Source: a virus
IMG/VR virus record: IMGVR_UViG_3300033149_003998
Span: 1-33,263 of that record
DNA: 33,263 nucleotides
Strand: one strand, 5' to 3'
Position 1 is the first letter of the stretch; every line of letters starts with the position of its first letter. The translations under genes were made by a program, and so were the position numbers. Below, piece after piece: positions 21,618-30,615 of this stretch. The notes beneath the pieces were generated by a model. The model saw only the letters and a program-made list of their open reading frames with translations, made no database searches and had not been told where the DNA came from.

Positions 21618-22001
21618 CTATTTATTCGCCCAGAATGCCTTATCACCGCCCCATCTTACGGCAAGATAACATTGCCAGGTTCTCCACCTTCGTAAATAAT
21701 ATAATGGATTCATCGGCCACAGGCAAGAATAAAATCTTATTAGCTTCAGCATATTCCGGCCAAACCGTTTATCTGCCTGTATTTTGTCTTCCTGTATTTT
21801 TCCGTGATAATATTCCCAGTCGTGAATATCGGCAGCAGGTCTAAGCGATATACCCCAACAAAAGGCAGGAGAATTCAGAGCGTCAATAAGCCATTTCGGG
21901 AGAAAGGCAGCACCGACACCATTGCAGATTTTCGCTCTTTCCTGAGGAGTGGCCTGCCAATAGCTTTCTGGAGCTTCTAACTCAGGTTTCTTATGTGACA
22001 T
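21618..22001 (-). CDS. Phage protein with phospholipase A2-like HD motif
   Basis: This 127-residue protein resembles a widespread phage family found near lysis genes: KICNGVGAAFLP, then ADIHDWEYYHG (H60-D61, as in the catalytic HD of phospholipase A2 folds), IQADKRFGRNM with D77, and the C-terminal YLAVRWGGDKAFWANK. The first Cys of the motif is kept (C26); a second expected Cys is replaced by Val-Gly. Enzymatic activity is not established for the family. It is the last gene of the late operon, next to a lipoprotein and the endolysin, so a role in membrane disruption is reasonable. Confidence 0.7.
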   Translation of the reverse strand: MSHKKPELEAPESYWQATPQERAKICNGVGAAFLPKWLIDALNSPAFCWGISLRPAADIHDWEYYHGKIQEDKIQADKRFGRNMLKLIRFYSCLWPMNPLYYLRRWRTWQCYLAVRWGGDKAFWANK

Positions 22002-22002
22002 C

Positions 22003-22362
22003 TTAGAACCCCCTTAATAGTTCTGCTACACTTTTTAATATTATCGTTGTAGTTTTTAGCTTTGCCTGGATTTCGTAGGCATTCAAGGTCTTTTGTATCA
22101 CAACATCATTCCAAAGAGATTGAATAAGCCTGTCTGCTTCCTGTATTTTCTTGTCGGCTTTGGTAAGTTTATCCCGTATAGCCTTTTTAAGTTTGAGCTT
22201 TAAAACAATTTCCCTTTGTGCCTTGTAGATTTCCCTTTGTGCCTTATATACATCTTCAAGGCTTTTCATTGTGTTTAGAAACTTTACCTCGTTTAGTCCA
22301 GCCCTGCACCCGAACAGAAAAAAAGCACCTATTGCAAAAATACAAAAGATTTTAATCTTCAC
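22003..22362 (-). CDS. Lipoprotein with coiled-coil repeats
   Basis: The 119-residue protein starts with a signal peptide (MKIKIFCIFAIGAFFLFGC) ending in a lipobox with lipidated C19. The mature part is helical and charged, with the doubled unit VYKAQRE/IYKAQRE encoded by an 18-bp direct repeat. Position after the endolysin matches outer-membrane spanin subunits of Gram-negative phages, but the sequence lacks the usual Pro-rich character and no inner-membrane partner is obvious. It would sit in the cell envelope. Confidence 0.72.
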   Translation of the reverse strand: MKIKIFCIFAIGAFFLFGCRAGLNEVKFLNTMKSLEDVYKAQREIYKAQREIVLKLKLKKAIRDKLTKADKKIQEADRLIQSLWNDVVIQKTLNAYEIQAKLKTTTIILKSVAELLRGF

Positions 22363-22377
22363 AATATCAACCCCTTT

Positions 22378-22806
22378 CTATTTATCCCAAGCCCAGCATT
22401 TTCTTTTTCCAGGCCTCGTGTCGCAATGGCAGAAATTGCTTTTTTTATAATAGATTACCCGTGTCCAGAAAAACATTTTTGATAATTCACTATATAACTG
22501 GTCTATTGGAATATCCGGGCTCCAGATGTCTCCTGCGTCTGTTGGTCGTGGAACGGTAGGAAAGGATAAATGCCTGCTATGATTTACCCCGCCGACTTCT
22601 TTGTTGCGCTTTTTACATCGACAACAAGAGTTTACTATAAGCCTTATGTTTTTACCGAAAATATTGTTGAGCGCATACCTTGAAGCCTGCAAGGCAATTA
22701 AAAACTTATCCGAAATCTCACAAAGCCCACAACGGCACTTACACTCAAGCTCATGTACTCTGAAATTTTCAATTCTTGCAAAAATAATATCTTTTTTAAT
22801 AAGCAT
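22378..22806 (-). CDS. M15-family peptidase, likely endolysin
   Basis: The 142-residue protein matches the peptidase M15_3 family of D-Ala-D-Ala carboxypeptidase/endolysin enzymes: FRVHELECKCRCGLC, a central LIVNSCCRCKKRNKEVGG, metal-binding SRH (H79), D93 in TDAGDI, and H127 in FCHCDTR. The spacing between the first His and the Asp is about seven residues longer than usual (an inserted LSFPTVPRP stretch). Ten cysteines are present, unusual for a phage lysin. It follows the XhlA-like gene and presumably cuts cell-wall peptides. Confidence 0.82.
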   Translation of the reverse strand: MLIKKDIIFARIENFRVHELECKCRCGLCEISDKFLIALQASRYALNNIFGKNIRLIVNSCCRCKKRNKEVGGVNHSRHLSFPTVPRPTDAGDIWSPDIPIDQLYSELSKMFFWTRVIYYKKSNFCHCDTRPGKRKCWAWDK

Positions 22807-22817
22807 ATTCCACCGCC

Positions 22818-23075
22818 TTATAAGAATCTTAAAATAACATGTTTTAATATTTCTAAAAATTTAGCCGATAATGCACCTATACTTATCAGGAACACACAGA
22901 AAATATAAAATTTCAATGTAGAAGTTTTCTTCTGACAATCAATTTTTTTAACAAACTCTTCTTCCTGCTTTTCCAGCTTTTGCTGAATTAAAGCCATTTT
23001 TAATTTTATATCTGCGATGTCAAGAATAATCTTGTCCAGCTTCTCTTCCATTCTTTTAACTACCTCTCCACTCAT
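22818..23075 (-). CDS. XhlA-like holin or holin-associated protein
   Basis: The 85-residue protein has an N-terminal coiled coil (residues 5-45, repeated I/L heptads: KLDKIILDIADIKLKMALIQ) and one membrane segment near residues 54-72 (LKFYIFCVFLISIGALSA), the layout of haemolysin XhlA proteins that assist lysis. It directly precedes the endolysin gene. ATG follows AAAGGAT. A class III or XhlA-type holin is the best guess; a phage spanin-like anchor is less likely. Confidence 0.72.
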   Translation of the reverse strand: MSGEVVKRMEEKLDKIILDIADIKLKMALIQQKLEKQEEEFVKKIDCQKKTSTLKFYIFCVFLISIGALSAKFLEILKHVILRFL

Positions 23076-23104
23076 TTTTTATCCTTTATAAAAAATATCG
23101 TTTA

Positions 23105-25288
23105 TTAGTTTGCTATAAAAGTTTTTGTCGTACCCTTATCAATTATATTCCCTGCTGTATCTTCTACATTATTTACGACAAGGGCATAAATTTCACCAGC
23201 AGCAAGGCTTTCGGCAAGTGTCAATGTAACTGTCTTCTGGTCTGCTTCAAGTACTGCATTTGTAATTTCTATATTCTGAATAGGTGTCGCTCTGAAAGCT
23301 CCTACTGCCTGATAATCACCTTTAACTCCACCGCTTATTATTTCTGCCTCTCTATTATCAGGATTGTAGTTTCTACCTATTTTAAGCTGATTCCCGGAGA
23401 TATAATCTGTACCAGTCTGGCTTTCATCAAGAGTAAGCCCCATAAGCCCCGAATTGTTATCATTATCGGCTACGACATTTGTAACATCTGCAAAATAGGA
23501 ATTATAAGCCAGTATGTCGCTTGTATTTGCGCCGATGTTTGTTGTCGCTATGATATTTGAATATACTACAATGCAATTTACCTCCTGAACAAAGTTTTTG
23601 CAGTTTACATAACTTGATATAACCCTTGCTTCTATATCCGAAATACCAGCTGCATCTATAAAGAAATCATTTACATTTCTGATACCTCTAACTTTGTTCA
23701 AAGCTACATATTTTGTCCCGCCTGCATTTTCCTTTATATTTATTTTATCTATTGCACAATTTTGAAACTCAAAAATAACATTTTGTTTATTAATGCCAAA
23801 ATGAATATCTACTTCTTCAAGAGCAGAATTTTTTAAAATAAGTTCCTGATTTTGTTTTTGTGCTTCACGCCTGAAAAAGAAATCATCAATTATAATACTA
23901 TTTACAAAACCATACTTAAAAATGAATTTCGGTTTTGCTGTTATATCTGCTGAAATTGTGCTTTTTATATTATATTTGGTAAATCCAATATTGTCTATGC
24001 TAATATTCAAATTATATTCAGTACCACCGAAATTAATTACTATAACTGGAATTTCATAAATTTCAAGTTTATCGATTGAAAGATAAGAGCTTGCTGAAGA
24101 AGAATTTATATTAATTAATAAAGTGTCTGCATTGAATATCGGTTCGATTTCTATCTCAAATAAAACAAAATCCCCAGTAGTTTGTACTGAATCTACTTTT
24201 ATTATTTCCTTTATTGCATCACTTACAGAATCTTTATATTGTAAACTGATATAATAAGTAGAATTTGAAAGATTGCCGCTGTCTTTTGCATAAAAGCTTA
24301 TTTTATATTTTGCATTCTCTTTTAAACTTACGCTTTGTGATAAAGTTAATAAAGTAGATGATTGATTTGCTAAAGAATAACTACCTGAATAACTATCATT
24401 ATCCTGAACAGGAGTTCCAGATACGACACTCCAATTATCAGGAACGCCAGCAGTCCAATTTTCGAAATCCCCATTTGTAACAAGATTTGTTTTGTCAAAT
24501 TTAAGAAAAGCACCTATATTTATAGACTCGCCATTGTTTATAGAAACATTATTGTTATATTCAAGTATATCACCTATTCCTGCATTCGTTATTTTTTGCG
24601 CTTTTGTTCCAGAATATACATCTGTGTTCTCCTCACTTGGAGTTCCTGTTCCTGTAAAAGTCCAATTATCGTTTACCCCAGTTTGAACAGTTCCAAAAGT
24701 CCCCTCAAAATCATCACTTACAAGAGTTTCGGAATTTTCGTCTGCTTCAAAAGAATTTTTCAAAACTGCATTCTGAATTATTGTTGTATCATTATATCCA
24801 TTTATTTCATATCCACCATTTATACGACAATTTGAGAAATCCATTATAATATCTGCTGGTAAATAAAAAGTTACATCACCGATACTGCTTTTTGTCTCAT
24901 AATTTTGCATATTAAAAAATGTTGTATTTATTACATGCACTCTGATATTGTCTGTGTAAAGCATAGCATCACTATCAAGCCCGTCCTTGTCGTAAAAAGC
25001 CCCTGCTGTCAAGGCAATTTTTAAAACCTGTTTTTGAGCATTTGTTAAGCCTGCAATAGTACTTGCCAAAGCACTATCTATTGAAAGTCTCAAATACTTT
25101 GAATTTGTTGTTGTCTTTATCGTTGCCGATGTCGGCTGATATTGAGTAGCCCCGTTGTCGGCACTTAGAAAAATCTTTGTTACATCTACAAAAGAGTTAT
25201 CCATTATACTGTCAAACTCAATATCAAGATAATATTCCCCGTCAATGGCATGTTCTACTATCCACGCCCTTGTTGCTTTTCCAGCCAT
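23105..25288 (-). CDS. Tail fibre/receptor-binding protein with CBM-like and Ig-like domains
   Basis: The 727-residue protein is beta-rich throughout. Residues about 185-265 and 270-420 contain carbohydrate-binding-like modules (NLVTNGDFENWTAGVPDNW, as in CBM4/9-type domains). A repetitive segment with many Asn and aromatic turns (about 425-640) looks like a beta-helix. The C-terminus (LEADQKTVTLTLAESLAAGE, then NNVEDTAGNIID) matches bacterial Ig-like (SwmB-type) domains. It sits between the tail hub and lysis genes, so it is probably the distal fibre. Exact domain boundaries are approximate. Confidence 0.7.
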   Translation of the reverse strand: MAGKATRAWIVEHAIDGEYYLDIEFDSIMDNSFVDVTKIFLSADNGATQYQPTSATIKTTTNSKYLRLSIDSALASTIAGLTNAQKQVLKIALTAGAFYDKDGLDSDAMLYTDNIRVHVINTTFFNMQNYETKSSIGDVTFYLPADIIMDFSNCRINGGYEINGYNDTTIIQNAVLKNSFEADENSETLVSDDFEGTFGTVQTGVNDNWTFTGTGTPSEENTDVYSGTKAQKITNAGIGDILEYNNNVSINNGESINIGAFLKFDKTNLVTNGDFENWTAGVPDNWSVVSGTPVQDNDSYSGSYSLANQSSTLLTLSQSVSLKENAKYKISFYAKDSGNLSNSTYYISLQYKDSVSDAIKEIIKVDSVQTTGDFVLFEIEIEPIFNADTLLININSSSASSYLSIDKLEIYEIPVIVINFGGTEYNLNISIDNIGFTKYNIKSTISADITAKPKFIFKYGFVNSIIIDDFFFRREAQKQNQELILKNSALEEVDIHFGINKQNVIFEFQNCAIDKINIKENAGGTKYVALNKVRGIRNVNDFFIDAAGISDIEARVISSYVNCKNFVQEVNCIVVYSNIIATTNIGANTSDILAYNSYFADVTNVVADNDNNSGLMGLTLDESQTGTDYISGNQLKIGRNYNPDNREAEIISGGVKGDYQAVGAFRATPIQNIEITNAVLEADQKTVTLTLAESLAAGEIYALVVNNVEDTAGNIIDKGTTKTFIAN

Positions 25289-25303
25289 GAAATCACCTAC
25301 TTT

Positions 25304-27532
25304 TTAAATAATTTTATAAATTTTAAAGAAATCCTTATCGAAATTTTGAATTTTATTTGTAAAGGTTACCTTAATTTGATTATTAGAAATTTTAGTAATT
25401 GTGTTAATTAAAAAAGTTTTATATATGAAAATCCTGAAATCTTCCTCATCTATACTTAAAGCTTCAAGTAACCTCTTAAATTCTATTGTTGCCGTGCTCC
25501 CGCTACCAGCAAGGCTTTTTATAAATCCATCTATTAGATATGTCTTGAAAAAGTCTTTGTCTATCTCAATTATCTTTGCTCCGAAATCAATTATGATTGT
25601 AGTCCCCGAACCTGAAACATCTATAATCCTCAGACATGGAGGCGTAACTGCATAATTATAACGGCTTTCGGCAATAAGCTCTTTCAAATACCTATTAAAG
25701 ACAGCCTGAGAAGTTACACCTGAACCAGTAACACTTTCTAATATAAGCTTTTGGGAATTACTTAAAATGTCGTTTTGTCTTATATTTGTTAGTTCTGAGA
25801 ATGTATAAGGCTCTTCAAGTAGATACTCAACTGTTATACCTTCAACCCCAAGATAGAAGTCAAGCGCCCTGACTTCAAGCTTTTGGTCAACAAGTCCCAA
25901 GTCTGTATTTGTAACCTTTATTAAGTCGCCGATTTCGGCTATTGTATCAGGAGTATTGACTTTTAAACGATAGAAGTTCACGCCGTTTTTATAATGATTT
26001 AGAAAAGAAGTCCCGACATCCTGCAAAATCTGATAATTGCTAATAAACGGCAAATCAACTGTTATAGCCTCGCCTGAATAACCAGCATCGTATTCAAATT
26101 TTAGATTGAAGTCTGTAAATTCCTCTAAGGTGTTCTTTTCTGGATAAAAGGCAATATAGTCAATAAAAAATTCATGTGCTCCACTTTCGTTTTTAAGAAC
26201 GAATGTCATACTGGAAACTGTCCGTAAATCAAGTGTTCCACGAAAGCTTGAAAAGGCTATCTGCTTCGTGGTCTGGTAGTTTGTAGCAGGCAAATAGAAA
26301 TAAGCATCGTTAAGCTTAACAATTAATGGAGCAGTACTCCTATATAAAAGCTTTATGCCTGTATAATCTGACAAATCCGTTGCATCGCCTGAAGCTGTGA
26401 AAGTGCTTTTTAAGCCACATTCACCAGCACCGACAAAGTTTATATTTACCTTTGCGCCGTAATTTGCTTTTTCAAAGCTCGGATGCCATACCGGAGCAGG
26501 CTCTACCGTATTATCTTTGTTTGTATTTACTATTTCCCAGCGTCCACCCCAGTTATTTACATTCGCATTATCTTCAAAATCATCAAAAATATTATCCTGC
26601 CTGTTGTGCTTTTTTATAGTTAGAGTGTCGCCGTTTACAAAAACATTGTTTACAGAAAGATAACGCCTGTCAATGTCAATGCTTGTTTGCAAAGTTTCAT
26701 CTATGGATTGACTTTCAAGATCCGTGTCAATCTTAATCGGCTGAAACCTTATATTGCCGTCCTTGTCTGCGAAAACCCTGTAATTATAAATATTTGCAAG
26801 ATAAACAAGCCCTTTGTAAAAGCTCGTTCTTTTCCCGAAATATACGCTGTCAAGCTTTGTTAAGCTATCTGTTACAGTTCCACCAATAGTAACCCCTGGC
26901 TCTCTGGTAATTATATTTTCCACAATAGTTTTCAGGCTTTCCTTGTAATGCCCGACAAGTACAATCTTATCCGTTGCACTGTACCTTTTGAAAAAGACAA
27001 CCTTTTTAGTCAGAAAGTTATAAATCCAGAGGTTTTCAGATATTTTCCGGTCGTTTACTTTGACAGCAAAAACATCGGTTATTTCCTCTGGTAGCTCGTA
27101 CTCGTCAAGGCTTGTGTTGTAGTCGATTTCAACCTCTTTATAAAAATGATTGCCGTCTCCAAAATACCGTTGTGTAAGGAAACTAAGATTATTCCTTGCT
27201 CTAAACTGAACCTCACCTTTTGTATAGTCCTTTGTTTCGTCAAGTCCCTGTATCCTGCCGACAAATATCGTATTAAAGGTTACCTGGATTTCACTATTAA
27301 CAAGCTCTGTCGCCGTGCCGTATTGAATTTTGATAAACCTGCCATTTACGATATTGACATTGCCGTCGCTCTTGATTGTACAGTAAGGCACTTCATTGAA
27401 ATTTAAGCTGTCTTTTGAAAAATTGAATTGAGAAATACCAAAATGATTTATGCTTTTAACTTCCGGGAGTTCAACAAAATTGCCAGTAGCATCTTCTATC
27501 AAAACCCTTGCTTTGTAAAAAACTACTGACAT
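25304..27532 (-). CDS. Tail hub/tip protein with inserted carbohydrate-binding-like domain
   Basis: The 742-residue protein lies after the tape measure and a small adaptor, where siphophage tail hub (Tal/gp27-type) proteins are encoded. Residues 1-310 and 480-620 appear to be the hub fold (FVGRIQGLDETKDY, RVFADKDGNIRFQPI, AEIGDLIKVTNTDLG). Between them, about 330-475, is a jelly-roll-like module beginning DDFEDNANVNNWGGRWEIV and ending HEFFIDYIAFYPE, resembling CBM11/CIA30-type domains. Such insertions usually bind surface sugars. ATG 27530-27532 immediately follows the upstream stop behind GAGGTG. Confidence 0.72.
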   Translation of the reverse strand: MSVVFYKARVLIEDATGNFVELPEVKSINHFGISQFNFSKDSLNFNEVPYCTIKSDGNVNIVNGRFIKIQYGTATELVNSEIQVTFNTIFVGRIQGLDETKDYTKGEVQFRARNNLSFLTQRYFGDGNHFYKEVEIDYNTSLDEYELPEEITDVFAVKVNDRKISENLWIYNFLTKKVVFFKRYSATDKIVLVGHYKESLKTIVENIITREPGVTIGGTVTDSLTKLDSVYFGKRTSFYKGLVYLANIYNYRVFADKDGNIRFQPIKIDTDLESQSIDETLQTSIDIDRRYLSVNNVFVNGDTLTIKKHNRQDNIFDDFEDNANVNNWGGRWEIVNTNKDNTVEPAPVWHPSFEKANYGAKVNINFVGAGECGLKSTFTASGDATDLSDYTGIKLLYRSTAPLIVKLNDAYFYLPATNYQTTKQIAFSSFRGTLDLRTVSSMTFVLKNESGAHEFFIDYIAFYPEKNTLEEFTDFNLKFEYDAGYSGEAITVDLPFISNYQILQDVGTSFLNHYKNGVNFYRLKVNTPDTIAEIGDLIKVTNTDLGLVDQKLEVRALDFYLGVEGITVEYLLEEPYTFSELTNIRQNDILSNSQKLILESVTGSGVTSQAVFNRYLKELIAESRYNYAVTPPCLRIIDVSGSGTTIIIDFGAKIIEIDKDFFKTYLIDGFIKSLAGSGSTATIEFKRLLEALSIDEEDFRIFIYKTFLINTITKISNNQIKVTFTNKIQNFDKDFFKIYKII

Positions 27533-27877
27533 TTACAGCACCTCGACAATTATTTTATCATTGTTAAATCTGTTCGGTGCACCGCTGAAGTATCTCCAAG
27601 CTGAAACTGAAATTGTTTTGACTGTGTAAGTACTATCAAACGGACTAAAATCTATTACAAAGTTTGACTTATTTAAAGAAGCTACAAGTGTATCTCTTTC
27701 GGCTTGTGTCAAGTTCCTGACTGCAAACTCAAACCGTTTTTTCCTCTGACTCACAACTGTCCTGGAAGTATTTGCAAGTGTTTCGTGAGTTTCCCGATTT
27801 AGCCTTACATCATTGTCGGGATTACCATCTACAATAAAATCGTAAATGTCATAAGAATTACCATCTATTACAGCCAT
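27533..27877 (-). CDS. Small tail tip / distal tail protein
   Basis: A 114-residue protein between tape measure and hub. It contains RNLTQAERDTLVASLNKSNF and the strand-rich end SVSAWRYFSGAPNRFNNDKI, recalling small distal tail or minor tail proteins that cap the tail tube. Start ATG follows GGAGG 8 bases downstream of the tape measure's last codons. The family is not certain; function rests on gene order. Confidence 0.65.
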   Translation of the reverse strand: MAVIDGNSYDIYDFIVDGNPDNDVRLNRETHETLANTSRTVVSQRKKRFEFAVRNLTQAERDTLVASLNKSNFVIDFSPFDSTYTVKTISVSAWRYFSGAPNRFNNDKIIVEVL

Positions 27878-29971
27878 TTAGAAAGCCTCCAAGCTATATT
27901 TTTTTAATAGATTCAAAATATTTTCTGCTGCCTCTTTTGAGCTTCCAAGAGAAAACAGATTGTTAATGTTTATATTTATAGCTTGCCCGATGTCTCTTAA
28001 CCCTGATTTAACAAGCTCAACATCTCTTTCCCTAACAACACGCCTTGCTTCTAATTTCAATTCTTCAACAGGTCTGCCTGGAAATGCTTGTTGCAATACT
28101 GTAAAAACTTCTTCTTCAGAAGCTAAAGGAGCACCGTATTTTCTCATTTTTAATTCTTCTTTAATATCATTTAATCTTTCTTCTAATGCTGCATTTGGCT
28201 CGCCTGTTTCAAGTTTTTTATTTATACTTTTTAGCTCTTTTTCAAGGTTCTCTGTTGTCATCTCTGTTACAAATTGAGGCTCTTCTCCAACTTTTTTTCC
28301 TAATCTTGATAATCCACTTTTCTTTAAAGCAGCTCCTACATTTTCGAGTTCTGTTCCTACATTTCCTATATTTGCTCCTACATTTTCAAGTTCCTCTCCT
28401 ACATTTCCTATTACTGCTCCAACATTCTCAATATCTGCTACCTTTGCCCCGACTGATACTGTTATTTTTGGCTTCAAGGCTTCCTTTATTTCAAGCTCTT
28501 TTATCTTCTCGAAACCTTTTAGAAAGCCAGCCGAAGATATCTTCATAAGGTAATTTATTTTATCAATAACCCAGTTTATCATCTTAATCAAAGAATTTAT
28601 AATCCTGATGACAATATTCTCTATAACTCTACCAAGCGTGAAAAGTACAGCTTTAGCAAATTCCCAAAGTATCTTCATAAAGACAGGCGATCCTTTTTCT
28701 ATAATAAGAGGCAGCCATTTAGTAACAAACTCATCAACAAAAGGTATTACCATATCTAATATATCAAAAAATGTATCGACAATAAAATTTGCTACATCTC
28801 CAATCATTTTACCAACATTTCTTATAATTGAAACAACATATTTTGGAAGGTTTCTTATAAAATTCAAAATCGTTTTAACTATCCATTTGAAAGTATCAAC
28901 AATGAAATTTTTTACAGTTGTAAAGATTTTTTTTGTCTGTTTCGGGAATAACCCCATTAATGCAAGAATAGACATGACAACACCCGCTATTGCAGCAGGA
29001 GAAGCCAAAAATGCAGTGTAAACACCACCTATCCAGGCAGCGAAGTCTTTTATAACTGAAAAGGTAAGTAATAGTGCAGCTTTAATTTTTGTTAGATTTC
29101 CTAAAATTAGCGCAATAGGCACTCCGATTGTAGCCAGAGTAGTTCCAAGCATTGTGAAAGCTGCTACTGTAATTTTAATCGGTTTCGGTAAATCCATAAA
29201 GATTTTAATTGTTTTTGAAAATACTGTTAAAATCGGCTTTAAGCCTATTGCGACAAATTCCCCAAGTTCTTCTTTTAATTCGCCCCATAAATTACCGATT
29301 TGCACAAGCGTCCCCTCTGTTGTTTTCAGCATTTCTGTTGCCAGACCTCCATAGTTTTGTTTTATGATTTCTGCAAGGACATTAACTCTTTCCATTTGTG
29401 TCCCAGTTCTTAGAATTTCGGCTTGTGCATCATTGAAAACTATGCCTACCCGCTTTAATAAAGAAGGATAACCAGCAAGAGCCTTGCCAAGCATGTTTGC
29501 AGTCTGAATTGCTTGCTCTTGTGATACATTTACGCCGTATGTCGCAACTGCAAGGTCAGTTAAGGCAGGCATAAGTTTTTTTATTTGCTCTGTTGTTAAA
29601 GCATAGCTTGCTAACTGAGAAGCTCCAGCAGTAGCCACATCGTCAGCTATAACGGATATTTTTTGATATTCATTTGCAAGTTCTTTTATGCTTTCGATTT
29701 GCTCTCTGGTAGCATGAACAACTGTTGTCATTATAGTTTCAAGTCTTTTATTTGCCCTCTCTTGTACCTCAAACTCTTTTAACCAGCTTTTCATTGTCAA
29801 AATTCCTGCTGTGACCACACCTGTTAGAGCAAACCCGATTTTTCTGAAGCTTTCCTCATGCTTCTTTATTTTCGCGATAAAGCTGTCAGTTTGCTTTTCA
29901 TCTTCTTTTATCTTTTTTTTGAAATCCTTATCATCAAGAGTAAGCTTTACTTTTACTTCTTTTTCAGCCAT
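27878..29971 (-). CDS. Tail tape measure protein
   Basis: The 697-residue protein sets tail length and is threaded through the tube. It has a charged coiled-coil N-terminus (LTLDDKDFKKKIKEDEKQTD), a helical core typical of tape measures (TAGASQLASYALT, AIQTANMLGKALAGYP), hydrophobic stretches near residues 325-350, and a repeat block (VGAVIGNVG, VGANIGNVGTELENVGA) at about 530-570. At roughly 1.5 angstrom per residue it predicts a tail of about 100 nm. I choose ATG 29969-29971 because it overlaps the end of the frameshifted chaperone and follows GAGAGG; a TTG lies upstream. Confidence 0.9.
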   Translation of the reverse strand: MAEKEVKVKLTLDDKDFKKKIKEDEKQTDSFIAKIKKHEESFRKIGFALTGVVTAGILTMKSWLKEFEVQERANKRLETIMTTVVHATREQIESIKELANEYQKISVIADDVATAGASQLASYALTTEQIKKLMPALTDLAVATYGVNVSQEQAIQTANMLGKALAGYPSLLKRVGIVFNDAQAEILRTGTQMERVNVLAEIIKQNYGGLATEMLKTTEGTLVQIGNLWGELKEELGEFVAIGLKPILTVFSKTIKIFMDLPKPIKITVAAFTMLGTTLATIGVPIALILGNLTKIKAALLLTFSVIKDFAAWIGGVYTAFLASPAAIAGVVMSILALMGLFPKQTKKIFTTVKNFIVDTFKWIVKTILNFIRNLPKYVVSIIRNVGKMIGDVANFIVDTFFDILDMVIPFVDEFVTKWLPLIIEKGSPVFMKILWEFAKAVLFTLGRVIENIVIRIINSLIKMINWVIDKINYLMKISSAGFLKGFEKIKELEIKEALKPKITVSVGAKVADIENVGAVIGNVGEELENVGANIGNVGTELENVGAALKKSGLSRLGKKVGEEPQFVTEMTTENLEKELKSINKKLETGEPNAALEERLNDIKEELKMRKYGAPLASEEEVFTVLQQAFPGRPVEELKLEARRVVRERDVELVKSGLRDIGQAINININNLFSLGSSKEAAENILNLLKKYSLEAF

Positions 29972-30592
29972 TTCGACTATACCTCTCAAAAATATTCAAT
30001 ATCCCTTCTATATCTGCAACGACTTCATAAGGATATTGTAATACCTGCAAGCCGTATTTCTTAACCAGTAATGCCCTTTCTATCCTTGCAGCAAGTTCAG
30101 GTTTAATCTTCACATCAAACCCCTTTGCCAGACTTATTAAGTCTAACTGTTCTTTTTTTTTATTGCTTTCTGCTCAATGAATATATTTTTATTGTGCTCT
30201 TGTACAATCTTCGCTACCCATTGCCAGCCCTCTTGAGGTAGCTGATTAATTATATTTTTTATATCTTCCTTGCTATTAAACTTCTTGTTATTAACGATTA
30301 TGCTGTCCAGGCAATACAAGATTAAGCTTTCAGAAAAGGCTTTTAAACTGATTATCCAGTCAGATTTCTGGCTTAATATTTCGGCAAGTTTATCAATATC
30401 ATTATTTTCTGCTGCATTTATAATTTTAGATAAGTCGCCGCTTTTTGCATTCTTTAATATGTCAGCATATTTTAATCTTAGTTCTGTAAATTCACCTACT
30501 CCTATTTTGTTTACAAAAATTGATATTTCTATTGTGTGTTCATCAATTATAAATTTATTATCAAATCTTTTAGCTGGTATTAACCTATTCAT
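29964..30592 (-). CDS. Tail assembly chaperone G-T fusion by -1 frameshift
   Basis: After an A9 run on the coding strand (complement of 30153-30161), the -1 frame stays open for about 63 codons (KEQLDLISLAKGFDVKIKPE..., ending RYSRNG) and stops at TGA 29964-29966, overlapping the tape measure ATG. This is the classic G/GT arrangement before a tape measure gene: a minority of ribosomes slip on the A-run to make a longer chaperone. The extension has no start of its own. The exact slip codon and efficiency are unknown. Confidence 0.8.
30143..30592 (-). CDS. Tail assembly chaperone (G-like)
   Basis: The 149-residue protein between tail tube and tape measure corresponds to lambda gpG-type chaperones, which bind the tape measure during tail assembly. 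It is mostly helical and charged (LRLKYADILKNAKSGDLSKI, LAEILSQKSDWIISLKAFSE) and ends KAIKKKNS just after the A9 slippery run. ATG 30590-30592 follows AAAGGGGAG. Sequence similarity is weak in this family, so the call rests on order, size and the frameshift. Confidence 0.82.
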   Translation of the reverse strand: MNRLIPAKRFDNKFIIDEHTIEISIFVNKIGVGEFTELRLKYADILKNAKSGDLSKIINAAENNDIDKLAEILSQKSDWIISLKAFSESLILYCLDSIIVNNKKFNSKEDIKNIINQLPQEGWQWVAKIVQEHNKNIFIEQKAIKKKNS

Positions 30593-30615
30593 TCAAAACT
30601 CCCCTTTCATTTTAA

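Noticed and set aside
29972-29989. TTG start for the tape measure six codons upstream
   Set aside because: ATG 29969-29971 has the GAGAGG site and overlaps the end of the frameshift product in the usual way.
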